From: Sphingomonadaceae bacterium
GTDB taxonomy: Bacteria > Pseudomonadota > Alphaproteobacteria > Sphingomonadales > Sphingomonadaceae
Reading direction: 5' to 3'
DNA: 35,122 nucleotides
NCBI GenBank assembly: GCA_025359445.1
Contig: JANYGB010000001.1
Coordinates: forward strand, 1-35,122
The translations under genes were made by a program, and so were the position numbers. The notes below the pieces were generated by a model. It searched no databases. It saw only the letters and a list, made by a program, of their open reading frames with translations, and was not told the DNA's origin. How positions within the stretch are numbered: position 1 is the first letter of the stretch; each line of letters opens with the position of its first letter. Shown in pieces: positions 18,209 to 25,185 of the stretch.

Positions 18209-19330
18209 TCAGTTACGCTTGAACGGAGTCCGTTCGCCCAGGTGAAGTTGATCCTGGGCAACACCCTCGCGTTCACGCTCGAGGAAGTCGGCGACCGCCT
18301 CGCGAAATCCGGGATGAGCGATGTAATGCGCCGACCAGGTCTGCACCGGCTCGTACCCCCGCGCCAATTTGTGCCCGCCTTGCGCCCCCGCCTCGACCCG
18401 TGACAGCCCCAGCGCAATCGCCGCATCGATCGCCTGATAATAGCACAGCTCGAAATGCAGAAACGGCTTGTCGAGCACCGCGCCCCAATAGCGGCCGTAA
18501 AGCGCATCCAGCCCGATGAAGTTGAGCGCTCCAGCAATCGGTTGCGCGCCAGCGTAGGCCAGCACCAACAGAATATCCTCGCCCATCCGCTCACCCAGCA
18601 GCGTAAAAGCTTTGCGGGTCAAATAAGGTTGGCCCCATTTGCGCGCGCCGGTGTCCTGATAGAATTGCCAGAAAGCATCCCAATGCTCCGGCAAAATTTG
18701 ATCCCCGCGTAGCGCCTTGATCGTTACGCCGTCCTGCGCCGCGGCGCGCTCCTTGCGCACGGCTTTGCGCTTGCGCGAAGATAGCGCGCCTAGAAACGCG
18801 TCGAAACTGGCGTAGTCTCGGTTTTGCCAATGAAACTGGATGTCGCTGCGCATCAGCCAACCAGCCGCTTCAAACAGCGGCAACTGTGCGGCTTCAATAA
18901 ATGTCGCGTGCGCAGAGGATAGCCCGTTGGCCTCGCACAATTGCTCCGCCGCACGCAGCAGCGGCACACCGAGCGCTGGGTCGGCGAGCAGCAGCCGCGG
19001 ACCGCTCGCAGGCGTGAACGGCGCGGCTATCTGCAGCTTGGGGTAATAGCTCCCTCCCGCGCGCTGCCAGGCATCGGCCCACGCGTGATCGAACACGTAT
19101 TCGCCCTGGCTGTGCGCCTTGAGGTAAGCGGGCAGTGCCGCAATCAATTGCCCGTCATTGGCGGTGATCGTGATCGGCGCGGGTGACCAGCCGGTGCCCG
19201 GGCCCACGCTGCCCGAATCTTCCAGCGCGGTCAGAAAGGCATGGCGCATGAACGGATTGCCGCCGACGAGCGCATCCCATTCGGCACTTGGTAATTCTCC
19301 GACTGACCCCGCGAGCTTTGCCTCGATCAC
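18209..19330 (-). CDS. FemAB/GNAT-like N-acyltransferase (DUF482 family)
   Basis: A 373-residue protein of the COG3146/DUF482 group, whose members have a duplicated GNAT fold similar to FemAB aminoacyltransferases. Characteristic stretches are NPFMRHAFLTALEDSGSVG near the N-terminus, YVFDHAWADAWQRAG, FHWQNRDYASFDAFLGALSS, RKRKAVRKER, and near the end RVEAGAQGGHKLARGYEPV. The start is GTG at 19330, overlapping the GDPD stop by 4 bases. It is the last gene of a tightly packed operon. The acceptor is unknown; a cell-envelope role is only suggested by the FemAB resemblance. Confidence 0.86.
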   Translation of the reverse strand: MIEAKLAGSVGELPSAEWDALVGGNPFMRHAFLTALEDSGSVGPGTGWSPAPITITANDGQLIAALPAYLKAHSQGEYVFDHAWADAWQRAGGSYYPKLQIAAPFTPASGPRLLLADPALGVPLLRAAEQLCEANGLSSAHATFIEAAQLPLFEAAGWLMRSDIQFHWQNRDYASFDAFLGALSSRKRKAVRKERAAAQDGVTIKALRGDQILPEHWDAFWQFYQDTGARKWGQPYLTRKAFTLLGERMGEDILLVLAYAGAQPIAGALNFIGLDALYGRYWGAVLDKPFLHFELCYYQAIDAAIALGLSRVEAGAQGGHKLARGYEPVQTWSAHYIAHPGFREAVADFLEREREGVAQDQLHLGERTPFKRN

Positions 19331-20097
19331 CCCGCCCCTGCCCCCTCGGCAATCGGGGCATCGGCATAAAGCGCGGCGCGGTTACGAAGTGCGGCGCTCC
19401 GCACGGTCCAGGTCAGCACCGGCAGGCCGCGCTTGCGCTGCGCGGCGGCAAAGCGGCTGGGCAGGTTGCGGATATCGTAGGCCAGGAAATCGGGGCGGGC
19501 ATGCCACAGCGACAGCCGCCGCTTGATCATCCCGGGCAGCGTCTTGCCGTTTTCCTCGGTCACTACCAGCCCGCGCACCGTCAGCGGCGCGTGTACCGCG
19601 AACCAGTGCACCACGCGCGGATCGAAGCTCATGATCGCGTGCGGGCCAAGATAACCCTCAAGCGCGCGCTTGACCGCGAGGCACAAGGCGCTGACCCGCG
19701 TCCGGCTATGGCGCGGCGATTTGATCTCGATCAGCAGCGGAACCTTGCCGCCGACTTGCGTCAGCAGCTGCGGCAAGGTCGGGATCGCGTCCTCTCCGCC
19801 AGACAATGCGATCCGGCCCAGTTCGGCAGAGGTGCGCGCAGCAAGTGGTCCGGTCTCTCCGGTCAGCCGGTCAAGCTCGGCATCGTGGAACACCACCGCT
19901 TGCCCATCGCGGCTACGCTGGACGTCGCATTCGATCCCCATGCCCTGCGCCATCGCGGCGGCAAAAGCGCTAGGCGAGTTTTCTGGCAACCCGGCCGAGT
20001 GCAGCCCGCGGTGCGCGTATTCCCACTCCGCCAGCCACGCCACCTTGGCGGGCTTTGGCGGCGGTGAGCGCCAGCGATCAAGCGGGGCGAACAGCAA
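19327..20097 (-). CDS. glycerophosphodiester phosphodiesterase
   Basis: A GDPD-type TIM barrel of about 256 residues that hydrolyses glycerophosphodiesters to glycerol-3-phosphate. YAHRGLHSAGLPENSPSAFA holds the catalytic His-Arg and the first Glu. IECDVQRSRDGQAVVFHDAE holds the second acidic pair and the second catalytic His. The start is uncertain: the domain begins inside the overlap with ridA, and the best candidate is TTG at 20097 (then LFAPLDRW), which overlaps ridA by 20 bases. No signal peptide is seen. Confidence 0.87.
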   Translation of the reverse strand: MLFAPLDRWRSPPPKPAKVAWLAEWEYAHRGLHSAGLPENSPSAFAAAMAQGMGIECDVQRSRDGQAVVFHDAELDRLTGETGPLAARTSAELGRIALSGGEDAIPTLPQLLTQVGGKVPLLIEIKSPRHSRTRVSALCLAVKRALEGYLGPHAIMSFDPRVVHWFAVHAPLTVRGLVVTEENGKTLPGMIKRRLSLWHARPDFLAYDIRNLPSRFAAAQRKRGLPVLTWTVRSAALRNRAALYADAPIAEGAGAG

Positions 20098-20539
20098 CGA
20101 TCGCGTCCACTTCGACCGCGCAGCCCAACGGCAAAGTCGGCACGCCCACTGCGGCGCGCGCATGCTTCCCGGCCTCGCCGAACACTGCAACCATCAATTC
20201 GGACGCGCCGTTGGCGACCTTGGGCTGGTCGGTGAAGTCACCGGTGGAATTGACGAATGCACCCAGCTTTACCACCCGCTCGACCCGGTCGAGCGAACCC
20301 AATGCGGCCTTGAGCTGCGCGAGGATCATCAGCCCGCAGCCTTGTGCGGCCGCGATCCCCTGTTCGAGTGTAACATCCTCGCCCAGCCGGCCCTTGACCA
20401 GCACGCCATCGACGAACGAGACCTGTCCCGAAACATAAGCAAGCCCGCCCGCGATCACCACCGGGACATAGGCCGCGACAGGGGCGGCAGCCGCGGGCAG
20501 GGTTAGCCCCAGTTCGGCCAATTTTGCTTCAACGCTCAT
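20078..20539 (-). CDS. RidA family protein (YjgF/UK114)
   Basis: A 153-residue RidA-type protein. Features include an N-terminal GLAYVSGQVSFVDGVLVKGR, then TLEQGIAAAQGCGLMILAQL and VVKLGAFVNSTGDF, and a C-terminal GCAVEVDAIVAV. Archetypal RidA enzymes deaminate reactive enamines and imines and carry a catalytic Arg in an AR(A)xxxVxxLP context. Here ARAAVGVPTLPLGCAVEVDA provides that Arg. It lies 3 bases after the HAD gene and overlaps the GDPD gene. Activity is inferred from the family. Confidence 0.92.
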   Translation of the reverse strand: MSVEAKLAELGLTLPAAAAPVAAYVPVVIAGGLAYVSGQVSFVDGVLVKGRLGEDVTLEQGIAAAQGCGLMILAQLKAALGSLDRVERVVKLGAFVNSTGDFTDQPKVANGASELMVAVFGEAGKHARAAVGVPTLPLGCAVEVDAIVAVRPA

Positions 20540-20542
20540 AAG

Positions 20543-21163
20543 TCACTCCTGAATGCGGCCGAGCAGCCACGGCAAGGCGTGCGCCCAATTGTCGATGCGG
20601 GCGTGGGCGTGCCCAGCCTCGAAGGCGCAGGTGATATGCGGCGCCAGGGATTGTTCGCCGCACAGATGCAGCCGGCCCAATTCGGGCACCAGTTCGGCAG
20701 CCGAACCATGATGCTGCGCGAGATCGTCGATGAACACCGCTTTGCTCGGGGAATATTCCGCCATGATCGCTTGCAGCGCCGGACCTTTCGGCCCTTGGTT
20801 GGTAAACACCCGCAAGTCGAGCCCGTGATCGGCAAGCTGGGCCTGACGTGCGGCGTTGTGCCGATCGGCGAGATTGGTCAACACCACCACGTCCGCGTGT
20901 TCCTGCAGCGTCTTGATCGCTCCGATTGCGCCAAGAATCGGGCTCTGCCGGTGCATTTCGCCATCGAAGAACGCGCTGAGCAGCCGCCAGATTTCGGCTG
21001 GTTCGACCGGCTCGCCATTGTCCTTGCGCCGCATTGCGCTGGAGAAATCGTTGCCGATCAGCTTGAACGAGACGTCCTGGGTCTCGTCGAGCCACTGGCC
21101 GAACGGGACGATCATGTGCAGCAGCACTTCGTCGCAATCGCTGATGATCAGAGGCCGGCTCAT
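20543..21163 (-). CDS. HAD-superfamily hydrolase
   Basis: A 206-residue HAD protein. Motif I is ISDCDEVLL with nucleophile Asp9 and general acid Asp11. Motif II is VVVLTNLADRH. A conserved Lys sits in NQGPKGPALQ. Motif IV is AVFIDDLAQHHGSAA. A cap-like helical insert lies around residues 20-80. It is probably a phosphatase acting on a small metabolite. Its start overlaps the DUF3572 gene by 4 bases, placing it second in the operon. The substrate is unknown. Confidence 0.87.
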   Translation of the reverse strand: MSRPLIISDCDEVLLHMIVPFGQWLDETQDVSFKLIGNDFSSAMRRKDNGEPVEPAEIWRLLSAFFDGEMHRQSPILGAIGAIKTLQEHADVVVLTNLADRHNAARQAQLADHGLDLRVFTNQGPKGPALQAIMAEYSPSKAVFIDDLAQHHGSAAELVPELGRLHLCGEQSLAPHITCAFEAGHAHARIDNWAHALPWLLGRIQE

Positions 21164-21369
21164 TTGGTCAGACTTTCGCGAGCGGCGGCAAGCTGCGCCG
21201 GGGTTACATTCAGCGCTTCGGCCGCTGCGACCAGGTCGGGTTCGTGCGCGCAGAGGAAATCGAGCACTGCGCCCAGCAGCGCCGGATCGCCGAGACCAGC
21301 GCGCAATTCGTCCGCAGTCAGCCCGGTCAGGCTGAGCAGCCGCTCGGCGCGCGGACCATCGTTCAGCAC
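21160..21369 (-). CDS. DUF3572 protein (start uncertain, probably longer)
   Basis: A small alphaproteobacterial DUF3572 protein. The core AERLLSLTGLTADELRAGLG, then LLGAVLDFLCAHEPDLVAAA and LNVTPAQLAAARE, is intact. The first usual start codon is GTG at 21369, but family members begin earlier with an Ala-Leu-x-Ala-Leu-x-Trp-Val-Leu segment. The same frame upstream encodes TLALSALGWVLNDG and stays open to a TAG near 21453 without any ATG, GTG or TTG. A CTG at 21441 or an ATT at 21435 (GGAG nine bases before) may be the true start. It precedes the HAD gene and is divergent from divK, a linkage I have seen in relatives. Confidence 0.72.
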   Translation of the reverse strand: MLNDGPRAERLLSLTGLTADELRAGLGDPALLGAVLDFLCAHEPDLVAAAEALNVTPAQLAAARESLTK

Positions 21370-21469
21370 CCAGCCGAGCGCCGAAAGCGCCAGCGTTCCA
21401 GCGTCAGGCGCGGGGGATTTGGGTTCGCGAAGAATTGTCAGGGACTCCGGTAGGGTCTAGGGCTGCGCA

Positions 21470-21847
21470 ATGGCAAAGCGCATCCTTGTTGTCGAGGACA
21501 ACGACCTCAACCGCAAGCTGTTCTGCGATGTGCTCAAAAGCCAGGGCTACGCGGTCGAGCCTTGCGCCGACGGGATGCTCGCGCTCGATGCGGCGCGGCA
21601 ATTCGTCCCCAACCTGATCATCATGGACATCCAGCTGCCAAATGTCTCGGGGCTCGACTTGATCGAAGCGGCCAAAAAAGACACCGTGCTGCGTAGCATC
21701 CCGGTGCTCGCGGTAACCGCTTACGCCGGCAAGGGAGACGAGGACCGGATCAGGGATGCAGGGGCAGAAGGCTACCTCGCCAAGCCGGTGTCGATCGGCC
21801 CGTTCATGGCGGCGGTGCGGGGATTGGTGGAGCGGGCGACTGTCTGA
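21470..21847 (+). CDS. divK: single-domain response regulator DivK
   Basis: A 125-residue receiver with no output domain. It opens MAKRILVVEDNDLNRKLFCD; Asp53 in LIIMDIQLPNVSGLDLI is the phosphorylation site; the switch Thr lies in AVTAYAGKGDEDRIRDAGAE, and Lys105 in YLAKP completes the active site. Identity along the whole length with Caulobacter DivK is obvious by eye. DivK controls DivL/CckA and so CtrA activity. The gene starts about 30-100 bases from the divergent DUF3572 gene and is followed at 72 bases by the ACP gene. Confidence 0.93.
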   Translation: MAKRILVVEDNDLNRKLFCDVLKSQGYAVEPCADGMLALDAARQFVPNLIIMDIQLPNVSGLDLIEAAKKDTVLRSIPVLAVTAYAGKGDEDRIRDAGAEGYLAKPVSIGPFMAAVRGLVERATV

Positions 21848-21919
21848 TGCGACGCCCCGCCCCTTTTCCGCCCTATTCATCGGCCATTGCGCCGCCAGAC
21901 CTCAGGAGCAAGTGACCCA

Positions 21920-22159
21920 ATGGACCGTGCCGCCACCGCCGACAAAATCGCCGCGCTGATTGCGCCGTTCAACAAGAAGGAGGTGCCGATCACCGACGCC
22001 ACAACCTTTGCTGGCGACCTTGAATTCGACAGCTTGACGGTGATGGATTTCGTAGCCGAGATCGAGGATGCGTTCGATATCATTATCAGCATGAACGCGC
22101 AGGCCGAGATCGAAACGTATGGCCAGCTGGTCGATGCCGTGGTCAAGTTGCAGGGTTAA
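21920..22159 (+). CDS. acyl carrier protein for sphingolipid synthesis
   Basis: A 79-residue acyl carrier protein. The phosphopantetheine site is Ser38 in LEFDSLTVMDFVAEIEDAFD, with a slightly unusual DSLT in place of DSLD/V. It starts at ATG 21920, with AGGAG about 12 bases upstream. It lies 38 bases before spt. In Caulobacter and sphingomonads a dedicated ACP adjacent to serine palmitoyltransferase supplies the acyl chain, so this is most likely a specialised carrier rather than the fatty acid synthase AcpP. Confidence 0.9.
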   Translation: MDRAATADKIAALIAPFNKKEVPITDATTFAGDLEFDSLTVMDFVAEIEDAFDIIISMNAQAEIETYGQLVDAVVKLQG

Positions 22160-22197
22160 CCCGGTCGCGCCTTGGCGCAGAGAAATCAGGAAGAATC

Positions 22198-23451
22198 ATG
22201 TCTGAAGGTATCGACGAAGCCGACCGTCCGCAGGTGCTCGAAGGCGCGGGAACTGACTTGTTTTCCAAGTTCGATCCGCTGATCGAGCTGCGCCGCAGCC
22301 TGCTCGCGACGGGCCAGGAAGACCCGTTCAGCCTGGTGATGGAACGCGTCGTTTCGCCCACCGTGGCGGTGTGCAACGGGCGCGAGACGATCCTGCTTGG
22401 CACTTACAACTACATGGGCATGACCTTCGATCCCGACGTGATCGCGGCGGGCAAGCAGGCGCTTGAAGATTTCGGCGCGGGCACCACCGGCAGCCGAGTG
22501 CTCAACGGGACTTATGCGGGACACAAGGCGGTCGAGCAGGCGCTCATCGAATTCTATGGCATGGACCATGCGATGGTCTTTTCAACCGGCTACCAGGCCA
22601 ACCTCGGGATCATTTCGACCATCGCCGGCAAGGGCGATTATATCGTGCTCGACATCGATAGCCACGCCTCGATCTGGGATGGCTGCAAGCTGGGTGACGC
22701 CGAGATCGTGCCGTTCAAGCACAACGATATCGAAGCGATGGAAAAACGCCTCAAGCGCATTCCCGCAGGCGCGGGCAAGCTGGTGATCCTTGAGGGGGTC
22801 TATTCGATGCTAGGCGACATTGCCCCGCTTAACGAAATGGTCCGGGTCGCGAAAGAGAATGGCGCGATGGTCTTGGTGGACGAGGCGCATTCGATGGGCT
22901 TTATCGGCCCCAACGGGCGCGGGGTGGCCGAGGACCAGGGCTGCCTTGACGATGTCGACTTCGTAATCGGCACTTTTTCGAAGTCGGTCGGCACAGTCGG
23001 GGGCTTCTGCGTTTCGAACCATCCCAAGTTCGAGATCCTGCGGCTGGTGTGCCGGCCTTATGTGTTTACCGCGAGCCTGCCGCCAAGCGTGGTGGCGACC
23101 GCTGCCACCTCGATCCGCAAGCTGATGCACGGTTCGAACAAGCGCGCGCACTTGTGGGAAAATTCCAAGGTGCTGCACCAGGGCCTGCGCGAGGCCGGGT
23201 TCCAGCTGGGCACGGCTGAACCGCAATCGGCGATCATTGCGGTGATCATGCCCGATCTGGAACGCGGCGCGGCGATGTGGGAGGCGATTCTGAAAGAGGG
23301 CCTTTACGTCAACCTCGCTCGCCCGCCCGCGACGCCGGCGAACATGACGCTGCTGCGCTGCTCGCTGTGCGCAGAACACACCGCCGAGCAAGTCCAGACG
23401 ATCATCGGCATGTTCAAGCGCGCCGGGGCCAAGGTCGGGATCATTGGCTAA
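22198..23451 (+). CDS. spt: serine palmitoyltransferase
   Basis: A PLP-dependent alpha-oxoamine synthase condensing L-serine with a long-chain acyl thioester to 3-ketosphinganine, the first step of sphingolipid synthesis. The 417-residue sequence matches the Sphingomonas enzyme residue by residue: His156 (DIDSHASIWDG, ring stacking on PLP), DEAHSMGF with Asp228, the PLP Lys262 in GTFSKSVGTVGGF, and Arg375 in NLARPPATPANMTLL (the equivalent of Arg378, which distinguishes SPT from other family members). It is a soluble homodimer in sphingomonads. It overlaps the SGNH gene by 8 bases. Confidence 0.95.
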   Translation: MSEGIDEADRPQVLEGAGTDLFSKFDPLIELRRSLLATGQEDPFSLVMERVVSPTVAVCNGRETILLGTYNYMGMTFDPDVIAAGKQALEDFGAGTTGSRVLNGTYAGHKAVEQALIEFYGMDHAMVFSTGYQANLGIISTIAGKGDYIVLDIDSHASIWDGCKLGDAEIVPFKHNDIEAMEKRLKRIPAGAGKLVILEGVYSMLGDIAPLNEMVRVAKENGAMVLVDEAHSMGFIGPNGRGVAEDQGCLDDVDFVIGTFSKSVGTVGGFCVSNHPKFEILRLVCRPYVFTASLPPSVVATAATSIRKLMHGSNKRAHLWENSKVLHQGLREAGFQLGTAEPQSAIIAVIMPDLERGAAMWEAILKEGLYVNLARPPATPANMTLLRCSLCAEHTAEQVQTIIGMFKRAGAKVGIIG

Positions 23452-24229
23452 GTGGCTGCTGGCGGCCCTAGCGCTGGCTCAGCTTGCCGCGCCGAGCCTG
23501 GCGGCTGATCCGGTGACGCTGCCGCCCGGCATGAGCGATGCGCCCTGCCCGGCTCCAGCCCCGGAGCAGTTCGCGCTCGACGAGCACATCCTCAAGACTG
23601 ACTGGGCGTGGCTGTGCCGCTACCGCGCGGACAACGCCTTGGTCGATCCAGCACATCCGCCGCACGTGGTATTCATTGGCGATTCGATTACCGAGGGCTG
23701 GATTCATGCTGATCCCGATTTCTTCGCCCACGGCAACCTTGATCGCGGCATTTCGGGACAGACCAGCCCGCAATTGCTGGTGCGGTTCTGGCAGGATGTG
23801 GTGGCGCTGCACCCGGCGGTGGTCCACATCATGATCGGCACCAACGATATCGCCGGAAACACCCGACCGACCACTCCCGAGGCTTACCAGAACGCGGTGC
23901 GCGCGATGGTCGACATTGCGAAGGCCAACCACATCGCGGTGATCCTGGGTTCAATTCCCCCCACCGTGACGTTTGGCTGGCAACCTGCGGTTGAGCCCGG
24001 CCCGTGGGTCGCCCGGCTTAACCGGTGGCTTGCGGATTATGCCCATAAGCAGCACATCGTCTTTGCCGATTACCACGCTGCGCTGGCCGGACCCGCAGGC
24101 GAACTCCCAGCCGAATTCGGTCCCGATGGGGTTCACCCCAATCCCGCCGGGTACGCGGTGATGCGCGGCGTCGCGATTCGCGCGATTGCCCAAGCTGACA
24201 AACACGCGAAGTACCACCGCCATGATTGA
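23444..24229 (+). CDS. SGNH/GDSL hydrolase, exported
   Basis: A lipase/esterase-type hydrolase of 261 residues with a signal peptide (AKWLLAALALAQLAAPSLA, cleavage near residue 21) and all four SGNH blocks: Ser81 in FIGDSITEGW, Gly104/105 in DRGISGQTSPQ, Asn134 in MIGTNDIAGNT and Asp228/His231 in GPDGVHPNPAGYAVM. It begins with TTG at 23444, overlapping spt, so translation is coupled. Its place between spt and an SDR suggests it acts on a sphingolipid-related or envelope substrate; that is inference. It may lie in the periplasm. Confidence 0.88.
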   Translation: MAKWLLAALALAQLAAPSLAADPVTLPPGMSDAPCPAPAPEQFALDEHILKTDWAWLCRYRADNALVDPAHPPHVVFIGDSITEGWIHADPDFFAHGNLDRGISGQTSPQLLVRFWQDVVALHPAVVHIMIGTNDIAGNTRPTTPEAYQNAVRAMVDIAKANHIAVILGSIPPTVTFGWQPAVEPGPWVARLNRWLADYAHKQHIVFADYHAALAGPAGELPAEFGPDGVHPNPAGYAVMRGVAIRAIAQADKHAKYHRHD

Positions 24230-24980
24230 CCGACTCAAAGGCAAGCGCGCGGTGGTAACCGGCGCGGCGCAAGGAATCGGGCGCGGAATTGCCGAGGCTT
24301 TCATGGCGGAGGGCGCCGAGGTGTTGCTGGTCGATGTTGATACCGAGCGGCTGACGGCCACCGCGCAGGAACTCGGTCAGGAAAGCCTGGTCGCCGATGT
24401 TTCCCGCAAGGTGCAAATCGAGCGCATCTTTACGCGCGTGGCCGAGCGCTGGGGCGGACTCGACATTCTGGTCAACAACGCCGGGGTAACGCACGCCGCC
24501 GAGCTCGACGACCTGGCCGAGGACGATTTCGACCGGGTCTTCGCGATCAACCTTAAGTCCGCGCTATGGGCTACGCAGAGCGCGGCCCGGCTGATGGGGC
24601 CGGGCAGCACAGTCGTCAACATGAGCTCGGTCAACGCGGTGCTGGCGATTCCCAACCAGATTCCCTACGCAATTTCCAAAGGCGCGATGAAGCAGCTGAC
24701 CAATGTCACCGCGCTCGCGCTTGCTCCCAAAGGCATCCGCGTCAATGCGATCGGGCCCGGCTCGATCATGACTGACATGTTGCGCGGGATCATGTCCGAT
24801 GCGGCAGCAGAAACGCGTATTCTCAGCCGCACGCCCTTGGGCCGTTGCGGCGAGGTGGAGGAAATCGCGGCGGTCGCCGTGTTCCTTGCCAGCGGCGAAT
24901 CGAGCTACATCACCGGACAGACGATCTACCCAGATGGTGGGCGGCTCGGGCTGAATTACACGGTGCCGGTAGTCCGTTAG
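24222..24980 (+). CDS. short-chain dehydrogenase/reductase
   Basis: A classical SDR of 252 residues. The cofactor loop is TGAAQGIG (13-20). NNAG is at 85-88. The catalytic set is Asn110, Ser136, Tyr149 and Lys153 (PYAISKGA). The C-terminal DGGRLGLNY is normal. Asp38/Asp40 at the end of beta strand 2 favours NAD(H). The start ATG 24222 overlaps the SGNH stop. In spt operons a ketoreductase is needed to reduce 3-ketosphinganine, so this is a candidate, but sequence alone gives no substrate. Confidence 0.88.
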   Translation: MIDRLKGKRAVVTGAAQGIGRGIAEAFMAEGAEVLLVDVDTERLTATAQELGQESLVADVSRKVQIERIFTRVAERWGGLDILVNNAGVTHAAELDDLAEDDFDRVFAINLKSALWATQSAARLMGPGSTVVNMSSVNAVLAIPNQIPYAISKGAMKQLTNVTALALAPKGIRVNAIGPGSIMTDMLRGIMSDAAAETRILSRTPLGRCGEVEEIAAVAVFLASGESSYITGQTIYPDGGRLGLNYTVPVVR

Positions 24981-25008
24981 GCGCGGGGCATCTTTCCACA
25001 CAAAAGTA

Positions 25009-25046
25009 CTCCGCCAGCCCGGCCCCAAGAGGCAAAGCTGACGGAG
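25009..25046. repeat. imperfect inverted repeat downstream of the sphingolipid operon
   Basis: CTCCGCCAGC (25009-25018) pairs with GCTGACGGAG (25037-25046) over 10 bp with one mismatch and an 18-base loop, about 30 bases after the SDR stop. It lacks a following T-run on the plus strand; the minus strand has TACTTTTGTG after it. It may be a weak terminator. Confidence 0.45.
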
Positions 25047-25185
25047 CAAGAATTATCACGAACAACAGGGTCGCATAGCTATCCGTAACTGCCGCCTTCT
25101 CTCACGCGTGCGCTGAGGGCGAAAGGACGCGAAGCCGATGATTTTCCGATGATCATTATGGCCGATCGTCGTTGCATAAACCGGT

